A stretch of DNA of 64,000 bases from Codonopsis lanceolata. Taxonomy: Eukaryota > Streptophyta > Magnoliopsida > Asterales > Campanulaceae. A program made the position numbers and the translations under genes. Where the stretch lies: NCBI GenBank assembly GCA_013146195.2, contig CM028384.1, positions 72,825,990-72,889,989 on the forward strand. Direction: 5' to 3'. The number at the start of each line of letters is the position of its first letter. Positions within the stretch are counted from its first letter, which is position 1. Shown here in pieces: positions 1 to 12,017 of the stretch. The notes beneath the pieces are model-generated. The model was not told the DNA's origin, searched no databases, and was given only the letters and a program-made list of their open reading frames with translations.

Positions 1-1850
1 GAGTTGTATTTTATTCTAAAGATCCACTTGCATCCTACAGCCTTCTTATTGTTTGGAAGATGTTGCAGAGTCCATGTGTTATTGCTTTCTAAGGCTTGAA
101 GTTCCTCAGACATAACTTCACACCATCGGGGGTTTTGAATAACTTGTTGGTAAGTTTTAGGTTCGTGAATGGTGGAAATGTTGCAAGAGAAGTTTTTGTA
201 AGAGGTTGAGATATTAGCATAAGAACGGTAGTTTGTAATGGGATAAGGAGTGGTGTGATTGATAAAATGTTGGACAAAAGTAGAGGGAAGATCATCGTGA
301 TCCTTGAACTTGGCAGGAATAGTTTTACGTCTTTGAGGTCTTTGAGGTATAGTGGGAATATGATGAGTAAATGAGGGATCATTGTGATCATCTTCAGGAT
401 TTTCACCAGATGAGTCATTTTGAGAAGTAGAAGAGTGGTTATTGAAGTCATTTTCAGGTTTGTCATCAGGATGAGGATTATCAATTTTAGTTTGGACTCC
501 AATTTCTTCTTCTAAGTTAGTATTGGTGGGATTGCTAGGAAACAAGTTCTATTGAAGGGTTTGAGTGGTATGCAATTTAGTAGTTTTAAAAGGAAAGATA
601 TTTTCATAGAAGACAATATCCCTACTGTACAGAACCTGATAAGTTTCAAGGTTGTAGACCTTGTAGGCTTTCTTGTTGTTGGGATAACCAATAAAGACAC
701 ATTTTTGAGCTCTAGGGGAGAACTTGTCTCTGGTATGAGAAGTAGTGGAGGCATATCAGAGATAGCCAAGAGTCTTAATATGCTGGTAACTAGGAGGAGT
801 TCCAAACAGGACTTCAAAAGGGGTTTTAAATTTGATGACATAACTGGGAAGTCTGTTAATTAGGTAGGTGGCAGGAAGGAGGCAATCACCCCAGAATTTC
901 TTTGGGAGATTGGCTTGAAACCTGAGAGCTCTAGCAAGTTCAAGAAGATGCCTGTGTTTTCTTTCAGCTCTACCATTTTGCTGAGGGGTGTCAACACAGG
1001 TGGTTTGATGTAGAAGACCTTGGGATAGCAGGAGTCGTCCAACTCCATCATTAAGAAATTCTGTTCCATTATCAGTTCTGAGACTTTTAACATTGATGTT
1101 AAATTGATTTCTCACCATATTGAGGAAGTATTATAGATTTTGACAGAATTGAGTTTTGGTTTTTAACAGAAAGGTCCTAGGTAACCCTAGAGAAGTCATC
1201 AACTATAGTTAGGAAATAGGTGCAGCCATCATAAGTGCTCTTCCTGTAAGGTCCCCATACATCACATTGTATGAGACCAAAAGGTTCTGTGCTGTGAGAA
1301 TCACTTAAAGGAAAAGGTTGTCTGGTTTGTCTAGCTAGGTGACATATATTTCACAGTGCACACTGGACATGGAATTTAAATGAAGATCAAGAGAGGTTAT
1401 GTGCTTCATGGATTGTAATGGAACATGTCCAAGTCTGGTGTGCCAGAGATACACTTTATTAATAGGCTCAGTGAAAGCAAAAGTATTATTGGAAATACAT
1501 AGATTAACATTGAAAAAGTTCTTGTACATAGAAGAAGTCTGCTTAAGATAGTGTATTTATGATATGATGAGTTTGTATAGACCTCCTTCATATCTACCAA
1601 TCTTCTTGGCTTTCTGTTGAGTTTGGCCCTGAAGAAAACAGGATGTGGCAGAGAAGGTTAAGCAATCATTACTGTCATTGGTAAGTTTGCTCCAAGATAT
1701 TAGATTGAAATGAAATTCAGGAGCAAAGTAAACATTTTTAAGAACAATATTTCCTGCCAATGTCACATTTCCTTTGTGTGTTATAGAGGAAGTTTTTCCA
1801 TTAGGTAAATATATCATAGTATTAACAACTATAGGGTTGGTAAGGCAATT
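1..1850 (-). pseudogene. Broken copia pol (protease tail, integrase, reverse transcriptase start)
   Basis: Continuation of copia 1 in shifting frames. 1557-1817 encodes the region between protease and integrase (YLPNGKTSSITHKGNV). 1335-1529 carries the pre-integrase motif LWHTRLGHVPLQS. 756-1118 carries the integrase core with TDNGTEF and the downstream glutamate in GRAERKHRHLLELARALRF. The linker from about 755 to 90 is broken. The last bases read into the start of reverse transcriptase (a W-x-x-x-M-x-x-E-x-x-A-L-E-x-N-x-T-W block at about 60-150). At least three frame changes separate these pieces, so no continuous polyprotein can be made. Confidence 0.85.
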
Positions 1851-3199
1851 AAAAAAGTAGTAATATGATCACTATCACCTGTCTCTATGATCCAATCATA
1901 GGGTGAAGGTTTCATGTTGGTGAGAGGGATGGGTTTGGAAATGTTAATGTAGATACCTAACATATGATCTTCAGGGGTGTCCATAAACACATAAGCAGAT
2001 GTGACATTCTTGTTGTTGTTGAGCAGAATCATTAGTTGTTGAAGTTGTCCTGGTGTGAAGTGATTAGTGAGTTCAGTAGCTTCAGTCTTCTCCTTGGTAG
2101 ATTGTTGAGTGACAGCAGTATTGATCCCAGAGTTGGTCTTAGGTTTACCTTTGTTTCTTGGCATTCTTGACAGATCAGGCTTAGTACCAAACCATTGATG
2201 CCATTCAGGATAGCCATGGAGAAAGAAACATTTGTCTTTGGTATGGGAATCACCATGACAATATTCACATAAGAACTTTCCCTTAGAAGTAGAGTTTTGA
2301 GATCCTCCTATAGTTTTGCCTTTGTTAAACCTGTTGGTATTAATTTTTCCCATGAGAGCAGAAGAGGTGTTTTCCATATTTATACCAATGCATTGCTGTC
2401 TTTGACCCTCTTCTTGAATCAACATGGAAATAGCTTTGGCAACAGAGGGGAGAGGATGCATTCTGAGAATCTGCCTCCTAACATCTGCATAATTCTCAGA
2501 AATCCCCATTAAGAATTGAGTCAACTTAGTGACATGATCATAGTCTTCTTGAACTGCATTGGCTCCACAAGTGCAGTCACATATGCATTTAGGCTTCTGG
2601 AGAAGATTGGTGAGTTCATCCCACAAACCTCTGAACTTGGTAAAGTAGGCATTGATATTTAGGTTTCCTTGTGTGCATAGCATGATACTCTTTTGGACTT
2701 GAAAATTCTTGAGGGCATCCCTTAAGGAGAATCTTGTAATATTGTCATCCCAGATCTCACTTGCAGTCGTAAAGTAAACTATGCTTTGGTGAATTTCTGA
2801 ATTGACAGAATTAAGAAGCCAAGAGACAACCATAATGTTACATCTCTCCCAGGAACTTATATACTTGGATGGAGGAAGTGGCTTCTTGTTTAGACCTTTA
2901 ATCATACCAAGTTTGTTCTTGGCAGATAGAGCCGTAGTGACAGCTATTTTCCATTGATTGAAGTTGGTGTTTGAGAGAGTTTCAGACACAAGAGTCATTC
3001 TTGGGTGGTCATTAGGATGTAGGTAAATGGGGTGGCCAGAGGTTAATTGAAGAGAGGATTCAGGTAGGTCATAGGCATCAACTAAATCATTGTTGGTGGT
3101 AGTGTTGCCATTAATAGGATCAACAAGAGCATTGTTAGTGATAGTATTACCATCCTTTAGGGGATTGATAAGATATCCAGATGTTGATTCAGACGTCAT
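1829..3199 (-). CDS. Copia gag polyprotein with zinc knuckle and start of protease (copia 1)
   Basis: A 456-residue open frame. The N-terminal part (about residues 55-105, with HPNDHPRMTLVSETL and a W-K-I-A-V-T-T-A-L stretch) matches plant copia gag proteins. Central gag runs to about residue 280. A zinc knuckle-like CEYCHGDSHTKDKC lies at about 311-324, with a non-canonical spacing of the last ligands. The aspartic-protease motif appears near residue 435 as WIIETGDSDHIT, where the usual D-T/S-G-A is changed to E-T-G-D, so the protease is probably inactive. The frame then stops; homology continues in another frame at about 1843, which is a frameshift. Gag would form virus-like particles in the cytoplasm. 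The ATG at 3199 is chosen because it lies about 150 bp inside the primer-binding site and no earlier in-frame ATG is apparent. Confidence 0.85.
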   Translation of the reverse strand: MTSESTSGYLINPLKDGNTITNNALVDPINGNTTTNNDLVDAYDLPESSLQLTSGHPIYLHPNDHPRMTLVSETLSNTNFNQWKIAVTTALSAKNKLGMIKGLNKKPLPPSKYISSWERCNIMVVSWLLNSVNSEIHQSIVYFTTASEIWDDNITRFSLRDALKNFQVQKSIMLCTQGNLNINAYFTKFRGLWDELTNLLQKPKCICDCTCGANAVQEDYDHVTKLTQFLMGISENYADVRRQILRMHPLPSVAKAISMLIQEEGQRQQCIGINMENTSSALMGKINTNRFNKGKTIGGSQNSTSKGKFLCEYCHGDSHTKDKCFFLHGYPEWHQWFGTKPDLSRMPRNKGKPKTNSGINTAVTQQSTKEKTEATELTNHFTPGQLQQLMILLNNNKNVTSAYVFMDTPEDHMLGIYINISKPIPLTNMKPSPYDWIIETGDSDHITTFLIALPTL

Positions 3200-3345
3200 G
3201 GAGAATCAAAAAAAAAAAAGAAAAACAAAGTAAAGGAAATAGGAGCGAGAATCAAGAATATATAGAAGCAGGATTGCGCAGTGTAAGAGTTTTTACCATT
3301 TTAGTGTTCACCCCCAGATTTCCTTTGAGAATCGAATTTGACATT

Positions 3346-3357
3346 GCTCTGATACCA
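3346..3357 (-). promoter_or_regulatory. Primer-binding site (initiator tRNA-Met type) of copia 1
   Basis: On the minus strand this reads TGGTATCAGAGC, the classic plant copia primer-binding site complementary to the 3' end of initiator tRNA-Met. It abuts the LTR with no spacer, which fixes the LTR's inner boundary and the element's orientation. Confidence 0.9.
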
Positions 3358-3735
3358 TGTTAGAATTGTGAGCCCTAAGTCATCTACAATCTTGAAGGAA
3401 GCAATTTGACAAATTGCACTGACAGAAAAAGAAAGAACAAAAATAGGAGGAGAAACATAATTAAGATTACTTTCCTTATTGCTTGTGCAGAACTGGAAAA
3501 AAAATAATATATATATATATATATATATTTAAAGTTGGTGAGGAGCATTATGGTTGTGCCACCTCACCCACTTTAAATAAAGCTTGATTTTTATGCATCC
3601 ATATTTGACTCTTTATATTTCATCCATTATCTAATAACAATATCTATTAACAATTATTATGATAATGGGTATTAAGTTATAACTATATATAATAATAGAG
3701 ATATTTATCTAAGGACTTTTCACAATAAACAATAG
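3358..3735 (-). repeat. 5' LTR of copia element 1 (outer boundary uncertain)
   Basis: The LTR starts, in plus-strand view, with TGTTAGAATTGTGAGCC directly after the primer-binding site, giving the expected terminal TG. It contains an AT microsatellite at about 3509-3529. The outer end could not be fixed because the partner LTR is not in the window; AT-rich sequence ending near 3735 is a best guess. Confidence 0.6.
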
Positions 3736-6590
3736 CTAGGAACTTGAGCTAATACGGGAAGGAGTCGAAAGGACTTTGGTCTCTCACCCTCTCGCCTCCT
3801 CTCTATTATAGTTTTGTTTTACTGATTTCTTTGAAAGGGTTTCTCTCTCCTTCATGCCCTCCTTCATGCCTCTCTCACAAGCTCTAATAGGCGTGGATGG
3901 AAGTGCCCCAAATTATGACGATAAAGAAAGGAAAAGCAGGAGGTCAATTCACACATGTTAAGGTAATTTGGTTCTGGTAATTTTCTTGATTTTTGGCGTC
4001 CTTTGGATCCAATTTCGGTATATAGTTGTAGATACGAAACTAAAAGATTTCTAGGAATTATCTGTGCATCTTTTGAGCATATTTCTCGATTATACTCATG
4101 ATTGAATATTTGGTGGAATTTCATTTTAGAAGGAACCAACCGTCAAAGGCACCAACAAAATCATTACAGTCGGTCCAATTTCATCTATCTGTGATTTCCG
4201 TCCATAATTTCCATCAAATTTTGAATTCGCCGTTATTTGCCTCTCTGGATTGCGTGTTGATGCGGCCAGAATCCTCGAAGCCATCGTGCGTGGCCAAAGT
4301 AGAGAAGATTTTAAGGTTCACGTTGAAGAGTCAATTGTCCGATCACCAAGACATTCAAAGCGCCACAATTGATTTCGTTTCGAGTATAATTCTTCTCTTG
4401 GAGCCTTCAATCCCAATAGAGTTGTGTATGTTCACATTTTTGTGTTTCGTTAAAGAAGATGAATATGACCAAATTATCAGTTTATCACTTCTATCATTTC
4501 CCAAGAGATTGAAGCTTATTTGTATTAGTGAGTGATTAATTAAGGTCTCATTCATCTCTGTTGATTATATCATTTTTCATTTTGAACAATAGATCCACTA
4601 ACAGTTAGATGCATGACAATCATCTATTTTTGTTCTGACTTTTTAAATTGCAATTGCAGGCATGGCTTGGTTTAATGGACCATGCTGCGGAGGAAATTGA
4701 TGCTTCTCAAATTAGATACAATTGTCAAGCACAACATAGGTACTTGACATGGAAAGCAGAAAAAAGTATTTTTCCCAGCATCCTCCAATATGATTGAGCA
4801 GCTCTATCTCGCCAAACGGAAATGCAAAGAGTCTTTAGATAGAGGAGGGGGGAGAAAAAAATAATAATTTGGTTGTCATTGTGTTATTATTGTAACAATA
4901 AAATGACAATCAATTTCATTTATTTGAGTATTGAATATGTAACCTTTAAAAAGCAATCATTCAAATTTTACTTGCAAACTTATGTAACTGAATTATTCAT
5001 TTACTTTTTATTTGAATAATGATAATAATAAATTGAACATAATCATTACTTTCTTAATTGACCGACCTTTAAACTTCATTTTACCGATTCGTAAGTTATT
5101 TTAAAATTAAATTTATTATTAAATAACATTGAAATACCGTTTCATGTTTCAATTAATACATTTATATTATATAATATATCTTATAAAATAAATATGTATC
5201 ATATTTAATAAATTTAATGAGAAAAAAAAAAGTAAAAACTACTCGTGCAGAGCACGGGTTATACATTAGTATGATAGGTATAAATACTTAACAATAACGG
5301 TTACAATAGAAAGCTAAAAGAGTAAATGACACATGCTTCCCTCCAACTACCAGCCATTTACACACGCTACCCCGAAACATTTTAGAACCTATAGAACATG
5401 ATTAGACTAATTGCACTTGAATCCCTTGTTGTAATTATGTGAGATATATTAACAAGTAGAATTATCAAATTGTGAAAAATAGTAGTAGAGTGAGCTTAAC
5501 AGACTTTTCGCAATAGTTGAGTGACCAAATTGAGAATTAAGCCTAAAAAAAAGTCAATAGCTAATGTCATTAAAAACGTTTATTCTCTCTTTGCAATGAA
5601 AAATATAAAATTAAAAATGTTTTTGTGCCACTTGGTTATATGATTATATCATGCCATAAGTTTAACGACACTAAGTTCATATTTTGTTCTAGTGATCCTA
5701 TAAAACTTAGGACATACATGTTTCGAAGAAACAATATGTCAGTATATTTTTGCTTCTAACAAAATTAAATACTGCGTACGAAATATTCGCCATAAATTTT
5801 TACCTTTTAATAAATCTTTCTTTTTGACCAAAATGAGCAATTCTTTTTCTACAAAGCTATTAAACTCACATTTGTTATTTTTATATTTGAATTTGTACTG
5901 CGAATACACTGAGATCATTTATGTATATGCCCTGCTTAAAATCTGGAATTAAAGAAGAATGCGTTAAAAATAGAGATTTATTATTGGATGGATGGAGAGC
6001 TGAAATTGATTCTAATTTTTTTTTTTAAATCTCAGTCTAGGTAATAATTAATTAACCATGAGGTCCATGACATCATATATTAAGAGATATAACATGTCAC
6101 ATGTGACTAACTACATCCTTTTAACACAAAAAAGAAGAAGATGTAGTCGTAAAATAAAAATGTAAGAAAATGATTGTAAGTGCAGTCCGCATAAATTATT
6201 TATTAGCGAGTAAATAAAAGGGATTGAATCATGATGCCTAAATTAAATACAAGTTCTTCCGTTCCGTCTTTAGCAAAAGACCATAATTAGCTTTTGCTTT
6301 CTACGTTTCAAATAATCCAAAAAAAGAAAAAAAAATATTATCGCTAAATCTTTTTATTTTTCCGTGTTTGATCATGTTTGGAAAATATAATGAAAGTAAA
6401 TATTTTACAATCAATTAGAAAATGAGCTATATACTAAAAGAAGTGATCCACGTAGGTGCCCCTTGGTAAGCTTTCTCCCAAAAAAAAAATGCCTTAAAAG
6501 TCTCCAACTCTTCAAACATGTTTGAAATTGGGTTGATCAATTTGGTTATATCTGTTTCCTATTAATTTAGTGCATACCTTTTCTCTGAAG
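3736..6590. other. Intergenic region, no recognised gene
   Basis: AT-rich DNA. A plus-strand open frame of 145 codons at 4098-4535 has no domain that I recognise; codons shift into another frame part way through any coding-like stretch. After a pyrimidine-rich tract, 4659-4796 is open and exon-like (see findings). No transposon termini were seen in 4900-6590. Confidence 0.5.
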
Positions 6591-6592
6591 AG

Positions 6593-6735
6593 TAGGTCTC
6601 TGTAAGATCGTCTTACAGACAGAGTTTCATTCTCTTACAGCTCAACCCACCAACATACGATGGATCAAGTAAAAGGATCTGCCTTACAAAAAACGTTCGT
6701 AAAATCATCTTACACAAATATTTATCTTACTTAAA
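6593..6735. repeat. Dispersed MITE-like repeat R1, copy 1
   Basis: About 140 bp with imperfect inverted ends: GTAAGATCGTCTTAC near the left end, and a GTAAGATGATTTTAC-like sequence when the right end is reverse-complemented. It shares CTTACAGCTCAACCCACCAA and a downstream T-T-A-C-A-C-A-A-A/G-T-A-T-T-T end with copies at 7.75, 7.9 and 9.8 kb. No coding capacity. Confidence 0.6.
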
Positions 6736-7744
6736 TGTAGTTATTTATGCTATGAATTTATGGATTAAGCTCCTTCCCCTCCAGGTTTGAAAGAAGAAGC
6801 TAGATTGGTGGCCAATTTACCAAAGTGTCTTGCTTATTCCAATCATATTCTTCTCTCATTTGGATTCACCCTTTCTCTTTTGCTAAATCATACAGATTCC
6901 CTTTCTCGAATTCACACTCCGCTACTGAGGGAGAATAGTTAACACTGAACTAATACGTTGATATATTCTAAAAGATCAAGAAAGCTTTTTGTTTATTGGA
7001 ACTGAAGCAGAATTGAAAATAATATTGAAGTGACTAATAAATTTGTATATAAGCTGATCTTTAGCAAGACTAAGCTACCGAGCAAGTCTCAAGATTACTT
7101 ACATAAGTTTTTTCCTTTTTTTTAAGGATTAGTGATCTTTTGATAAGTTAGTCACTTCAAAACCTATTTCTTCGAGATCGAATACATATTTAGCTGATAG
7201 CCTCATGAACATTTTGTACATGATCAACATGTTGATTTTTTTAGGACGACATATTAAGCCTATGCAATAGTTTGTATACTATGTTGGATGGTGACAAGCC
7301 TGCTCTTTTGTTTAGTGTCTATTATGTATTTATGCATGTACTAATAACACATTATTAATATATGTTTGAGATTTTATTAAAAATAACTATAAAAAATATT
7401 AATTTGACCCCATCAATTTCTCAAATAAACATTAATTCGGTCATTTACAAACGTCAGTGTCACAAAGCACGAACACACACATACCTACACCTGCAACCGA
7501 TTCCCACCCCACCCACACGCCAACAAGCTTGCCACACCATCATTTTTACACCTTCTCTCTCATGAGTCATGAACACATGACACGCCTACTACATTTTTAT
7601 TTTTATTATTTTAAAATTATAAATGAATAAAACACACTTTATATTGCACTCACTTGATTGTTATGTTTGAATCGACACATAAATTAAGATAAATATATTT
7701 TTTAACTAGAGTGGGTCTCATGTAATATTATCTTACAGATCTTA

Positions 7745-7898
7745 AAAGTAGGTTTTTGTAAAATCTTCTTATGGATCTTAGTTCGTAAGACGGAACTCCA
7801 CTCCTTCACAGCTTAACCCACCAATATACGGTGAGCCAGATAAAAATGATCCGTCTAATAAAAAATGTCTGTAAAACCGTTTTACACAAGTATTTGTC
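7745..7898. repeat. Dispersed MITE-like repeat R1, copy 2
   Basis: Same family as the repeat at 6593. It shares ACAGCTTAACCCACCAATAT, a Y-A-A-A-A-A-A-Y-G-T-C/T-Y-G-T-A-A-A stretch, and ends TTTTACACAAGTATTTGTC. It lies directly beside copy 3. Confidence 0.6.
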
Positions 7899-7899
7899 G

Positions 7900-8012
7900 A
7901 TTTTAATTGGTAAGTTGGAACTCTAGTCTCTTACAACTCAACTCACCAACACACGATGTGTCTAGATCAAGAGGATATGTCTTATATAAAATACCTATAA
8001 GACCGTTTTTCT
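7900..8012. repeat. Dispersed MITE-like repeat R1, copy 3 (partial)
   Basis: Begins with TTAATTGGTAAGTTGGAACT and continues TTACAACTCAACTCACCAAC, then a degenerate version of the family's right part. It follows copy 2 directly, suggesting nested or tandem insertion. Confidence 0.5.
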
Positions 8013-8255
8013 TTAGTTTTTACTTTTTTAGTGATACACATGTGATAGTGTGGTTCATAAATTAAAGTGAAAATAAATCAAAGGTAAATTTGGTAAAAAT
8101 AACTTTGAAAAAAAATAATTATTAAAGAGTGGACATTTAACTTTGAACAACATGAAAAAATGACACAAATTATATATGCAGGAACGAAGGGAGTATCTTG
8201 TTATAACTTTGCAAAATTTTTTTTTGAGCTGGTTCTAATATTGCTCTGTACTTTA

Positions 8256-8573
8256 TACTATCTATATCTCAAAATAAATGATATTTATAAAAAAATAATT
8301 TTAAAATAAATGACGTAATAGGAGTTTAAGAAAAAAATATCTACATTTTACCAAAATTGCCTTTATTTATTAATCTCTAATTAAATGTGTTGTTCAAACT
8401 TTGAGAAAAAAGTTGGATGATTTAAAGAGAGATGTTAAAAGGAAAACAAAAATAATCATACAACTTATCAACAATAATCGTACTTAAATAAGAGTAGATC
8501 AGTCTTTTTATATGGTTGCTTAATTTGTGTGTTAAATTCCTAAAATGACATTTATTTTGGGATGGATGAAGTA
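8256..8573. mobile_element. Stowaway-like MITE
   Basis: About 318 bp. The left end TACTATCTATATCTCAAAA matches the reverse complement of the right end (TACTTCATCCATCCCAAAA), and both continue into AATAAATG. The ends resemble the C-T-C-C-x-T-C-C-G-T-C-C-C termini of plant Tc1/mariner-derived Stowaway MITEs, with flanking TA. No coding capacity. Confidence 0.7.
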
Positions 8574-11190
8574 TAAAATAATATTTTTTAATAAAAATAA
8601 TATGGAGTAAATTTTTCATAAATTCATGATTTTTTTTTCACATCTTAAATAATTTTAGCAAATACTTAAAAATATTTCCCAAAGCGTTTTTAAAAATTTA
8701 AAATCATTTTCTAGAAATTGTTATCTTTAAGACAAAACAGCGTTAGTTCCGTGTCAAAAAGAAAACAGAGTTGCGTGGGTGGAAGTGGAGAGAGAGACAG
8801 AGAGTAAAGAAGCAACTTTGGCACAGTTGGCATTGGTATTGGTTTTGGTGCCATGGTGTGACACTTTTGGCTTTGCTAGAGACTACTGACTAGAGTTAGA
8901 CCGCGTGAGGCGTTACTCGTTACATTACATCTGGAACTTGAGATTTTGGCTTTTGCCTTTAAAACTTTCTTGTCAACTTCCCAATCTTCTTGTACAACCC
9001 CCCCAGTTTGAGTTCCACCAACCAACCCCTTCATTCATTACCATTTACGATTTACGCACCTTTTCAAACAATGTTTATCTCCCTCTCTTCTTACATTATT
9101 ATTTCCGTTAATTTGTTTAGTTAAATTGATACTTTTTAAATAGTACAAATTTGACGTATATCTTTTCAAAATTACAATACACATGAAATAAATTTTTTTT
9201 GGTACTACGACTTATGTGTTATTTACAAAATAACTGTTAGTTTGGCTCACAAAAATCAAACTAAATAATTATTTAAGAACCATTTTTTTCAAAAAGAAAA
9301 GTAAACATTGAATAGACTCCTCCCAAAGAGAATATTACTCTCTTTGTTTCGAGTAAAAAATTCACTATTTTATTTCACAAATTAAAATATAAAAATGTTA
9401 TCGTATTATTAATGAACTATTAAAAATGATATTTTTGAAAAAAGATTTAACTTTAAAATTTTTAATAATAACTCTTTACCCCGAACAAACGAAAAATAAT
9501 GATAGTATTTATTTGCAATTACATAATATGATATATTGATACAAACGAGTGTGTCATTTTCGAAATAAGCTCATACTAATCCCATAACCAATTACGACCC
9601 GACTATCATAAGATCCATAAGCATCACTCTCACTTCTCTAAAGGATAGTTTGTCAATAAAATACATCCGACTTTTACTTTGTGGGCCTGTCTTGTGTGTA
9701 ACACATGCACAAAACCTGTCTATGTCCCACTTTTCTTTCTTCAATCTTCTCCAATTAAGCCACTTGCACAAGATTATCGGGGTAGTAATAAAGTTAATTA
9801 AATAAATTACGACATAATTTTACAGATTTTAATTTATAAAATGAAGTTTTATTTTTTCATAATACAATTCATCAATACACAATAAATCAATAAAAAAGAT
9901 TCATTTTATAAAAAATATCTATAAAAACATTTTACTTAAGTATTTGTCTTAAATTATACACTTTTTCTAACATGCCTAGTAAATTAGCAATCACCATCAC
10001 CCAATTAATAGCGTATGCATTGCGTTGTTTTTATTTTATAAACACGTGTATTTACAAATTCTTTTTGGAAAGTTGGGTGTATTATCTCGATTTTGACACA
10101 AATGTTTTTTTTTCTGGATGATTTATGTTTTTCACATTAAGATAAGTGCCCATAATGCAACTCACAAGGTCTAGGTATCTACCATCAACGAGGCACGGCT
10201 AAAAGAACGCCAATTCTTAGGAGGAATTATAGGGTGTCTTTAATTTGACATGTGGATTTTGAGGATTTTAAGTTTTTAATTTTGTAGAATATACTTAAAA
10301 GAAATAGTTATTAACATTTTATTTATAGCAATGATACTCGATATTAATAGTTTTTAAAATGTTCATTTTGTTTCCTATAAATAGTTTATCATACTATTTT
10401 GATATATTTCATTATAAGAATCCACTTTAAAAATTATATTTATAATTTATGTAACATTTTATCTTTATCTTCCACTTGTGTTATAATCATATTGTTTATA
10501 TTTAAATACTTTTATAATTATAAATAACTCTAATATTTTAAACATATTCTCTTAATAATTTAATTTTTCCAATGAGAAGTCTTTGGGTAAAAAGGTGGGA
10601 GTATTTGATAAGGAGCAAACACGTGACAAGGAGACTTTGTCTCTTCAGCAGCAGCCTACTAGTAGAGTATTTCTTCCAAACATATATATAAGCCAAAAAT
10701 ATCAAATTTTGGTGGAGTTTAATATAAGTAAAAATCACTATATTAAATTTTACTCACAACTTTTCAAGAAGTTTGGTACCAAAAATACTCCTTGTTAATT
10801 CTTTTGTTTTTTAAGATATGTACACATTCCTTATACACAAAGAGTCACTACTTATAAAAGGAGATATAATGAATTGATGACAATGAGTTAATATTGCATT
10901 AATTGTCATTAGTTTTGAATGGGATACTTAAAGGTATTTTAGTAAGTATATTTTTGTTTTATATAAAATCAAAATAATTTAATTAATTTCATTTACTTTC
11001 TTAATCTGTTTAAAATCAATTAATTTCCCATAGCCGCTAATTCACCACTCAACCTATTACTAAAAACGAAAAATACAAAACGACAAAAGATAAATAAAAA
11101 ATTAACTGAATTAAAGGAAGAGCTACCACTACAGCGCCCTTGTTTTGACTTAGTATTTGTTGGCATTAAAAATTTAATTACCTTACGTAC
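8574..11190. other. AT-rich intergenic region with one further R1 repeat
   Basis: No gene recognised. 9805-9957 is a diverged R1 copy, recognisable from AATTCATCAATACACAATAA and the TTTTACTTAAGTATTTGTCTT-type end. 9335-9520 has weak inverted ends (TTACTCTCTTTGTTTCGAG and CCCCGAACAAACGAAAAATA) suggesting an old Stowaway remnant. A plus-strand 71-codon frame at 10583 has no recognisable domain. Confidence 0.5.
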
Positions 11191-11193
11191 CCC

Positions 11194-11203
11194 CTTTAAA
11201 TAC
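11194..11203 (+). promoter_or_regulatory. Possible TATA-like element of gene G1
   Basis: CTTTAAATAC lies about 140 bp upstream of the G1 start codon, at a plausible distance for a plant TATA element with a roughly 100-bp leader. No experimental start site is visible. Confidence 0.35.
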
Positions 11204-11289
11204 GCACTAATTCCCATCCTCCTCTCATTTCTTTCCAAAGCCAACTCAACGATCAAACAATCAAACAAAAACAGAAACATAAAGAGAAA

Positions 11290-11312
11290 AGAGAGAGAGA
11301 GAGAGAGAGAGA
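11290..11312 (+). repeat. GA microsatellite in the G1 leader
   Basis: An uninterrupted GA run about 28 bp upstream of the G1 start codon. GA/CT runs are common in plant 5' leaders and bind GAGA-type BBR/BPC factors in other genes; that role here is inference. Confidence 0.8.
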
Positions 11313-11340
11313 AGGTGCGGAATCGGCCAGACGGCAAACA

Positions 11341-11652
11341 ATGTCCACAGGGGCAGCTGGCGGAGGTGCATTTGACGGATGTCTTTCCGGACGCGATTTC
11401 GGTATCGACAAACGGCCTTACCACAAAAACTGCCGCTGCGCGCTTCACAACAAGCGCGGCACTTGCCACCACGTGTCACCCAAGGCTCAGTTGTCCTATC
11501 CGATGCGGCGGTCATGGAGCGAAGGTTGCCTCGGGCTCGGATTGATGGCTAACGCGAATACCTCTCCTTGTTCTTCCCCTGTCGTAGCCACCACCGGTGA
11601 CGCTCCTGCACGGATGCACCAATTCCCCTTGTGTGACGCGGATCGTGATTGA
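11341..11652 (+). CDS. Small uncharacterised plant protein G1, RPYHxxCxCALH family
   Basis: A 103-residue, intronless protein. From the N terminus: a Gly/Ala-rich start (MSTGAAGGGAFDGCLSG, 1-17), the core RPYHKNCRCALH at about 25-36, a linker with further Cys/His (GTCHHVSP), the second module LSYPMRRSWSEGCLGLG at about 51-67, and a Ser/Pro-rich C-terminal tail. H-x2-C-x-C-x2-H could bind a metal, but this is inference. There is no signal peptide or membrane segment. I recall similar uncharacterised small proteins in many angiosperms; function unknown. G1 has the longest Gly/Ala start and a Cys in D-G-C-L-S-G absent from the array copies, so it is probably the conserved founder and the 21-44 kb copies are derived. 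The ATG at 11341 has a good context (CAACAATGTCC) and aligns with starts of the other copies. Antisense open frames here are shadows. Confidence 0.75.
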   Translation: MSTGAAGGGAFDGCLSGRDFGIDKRPYHKNCRCALHNKRGTCHHVSPKAQLSYPMRRSWSEGCLGLGLMANANTSPCSSPVVATTGDAPARMHQFPLCDADRD

Positions 11653-12017
11653 TTCAATTGAAGACGGTTCGAGAATTTTGTTTACAGTATTTTTTTTCTT
11701 TATAACCTTTTTTTTTTCTTAAATAATTTTATTTTTTTAGGGGATTTCAAGAATAGTCTGTTACTAATTGATATATGGAGGTGCTGACTAATTATTGTTT
11801 AGCTAGAAATTCATGTTGAAATTGATGGTATTAATATACGAATATTCATTTGTTTAATTTAATTTTATATTTCACTGATATAGTATGAACTGTTCATGAG
11901 ATTGTACGATAAATTTTTTTATTGATTTTGGGTTTAATGAACGTTGAAACGGAAAATATTCATGATTAGAAACGATTCAACAGTTTTGATAGAACATTCG
12001 TCTCTATTTTTCTTTTT
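11653..12017. other. 3' flank of G1, no gene
   Basis: T-rich 3' flank, probably including the G1 3' UTR. No recognisable gene or repeat. Confidence 0.5.

Larger units (their letters stand above)
1..3735 (-). mobile_element. Ty1/copia retrotransposon 1, cut by the left window edge
   Basis: Minus-strand LTR retrotransposon. Reading from high to low coordinates it shows a 5' LTR (about 3735-3358), a primer-binding site, gag, protease remnant, integrase and the very start of reverse transcriptase, where the window begins. The order protease-integrase-reverse transcriptase is that of Ty1/copia, not Ty3/gypsy. The second LTR lies outside the window, so no target-site duplication can be tested. The outer end of the LTR near 3735 is an estimate. 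Coding frames are interrupted several times, so this copy is probably dead. Confidence 0.9.

Noticed and set aside
11020..11515. Minus-strand open frames of 150 and 84 codons overlapping G1
   Set aside because: They are antisense shadows; the plus-strand frame has the conserved RPYHxxCxCALH and SW modules found in all other copies.
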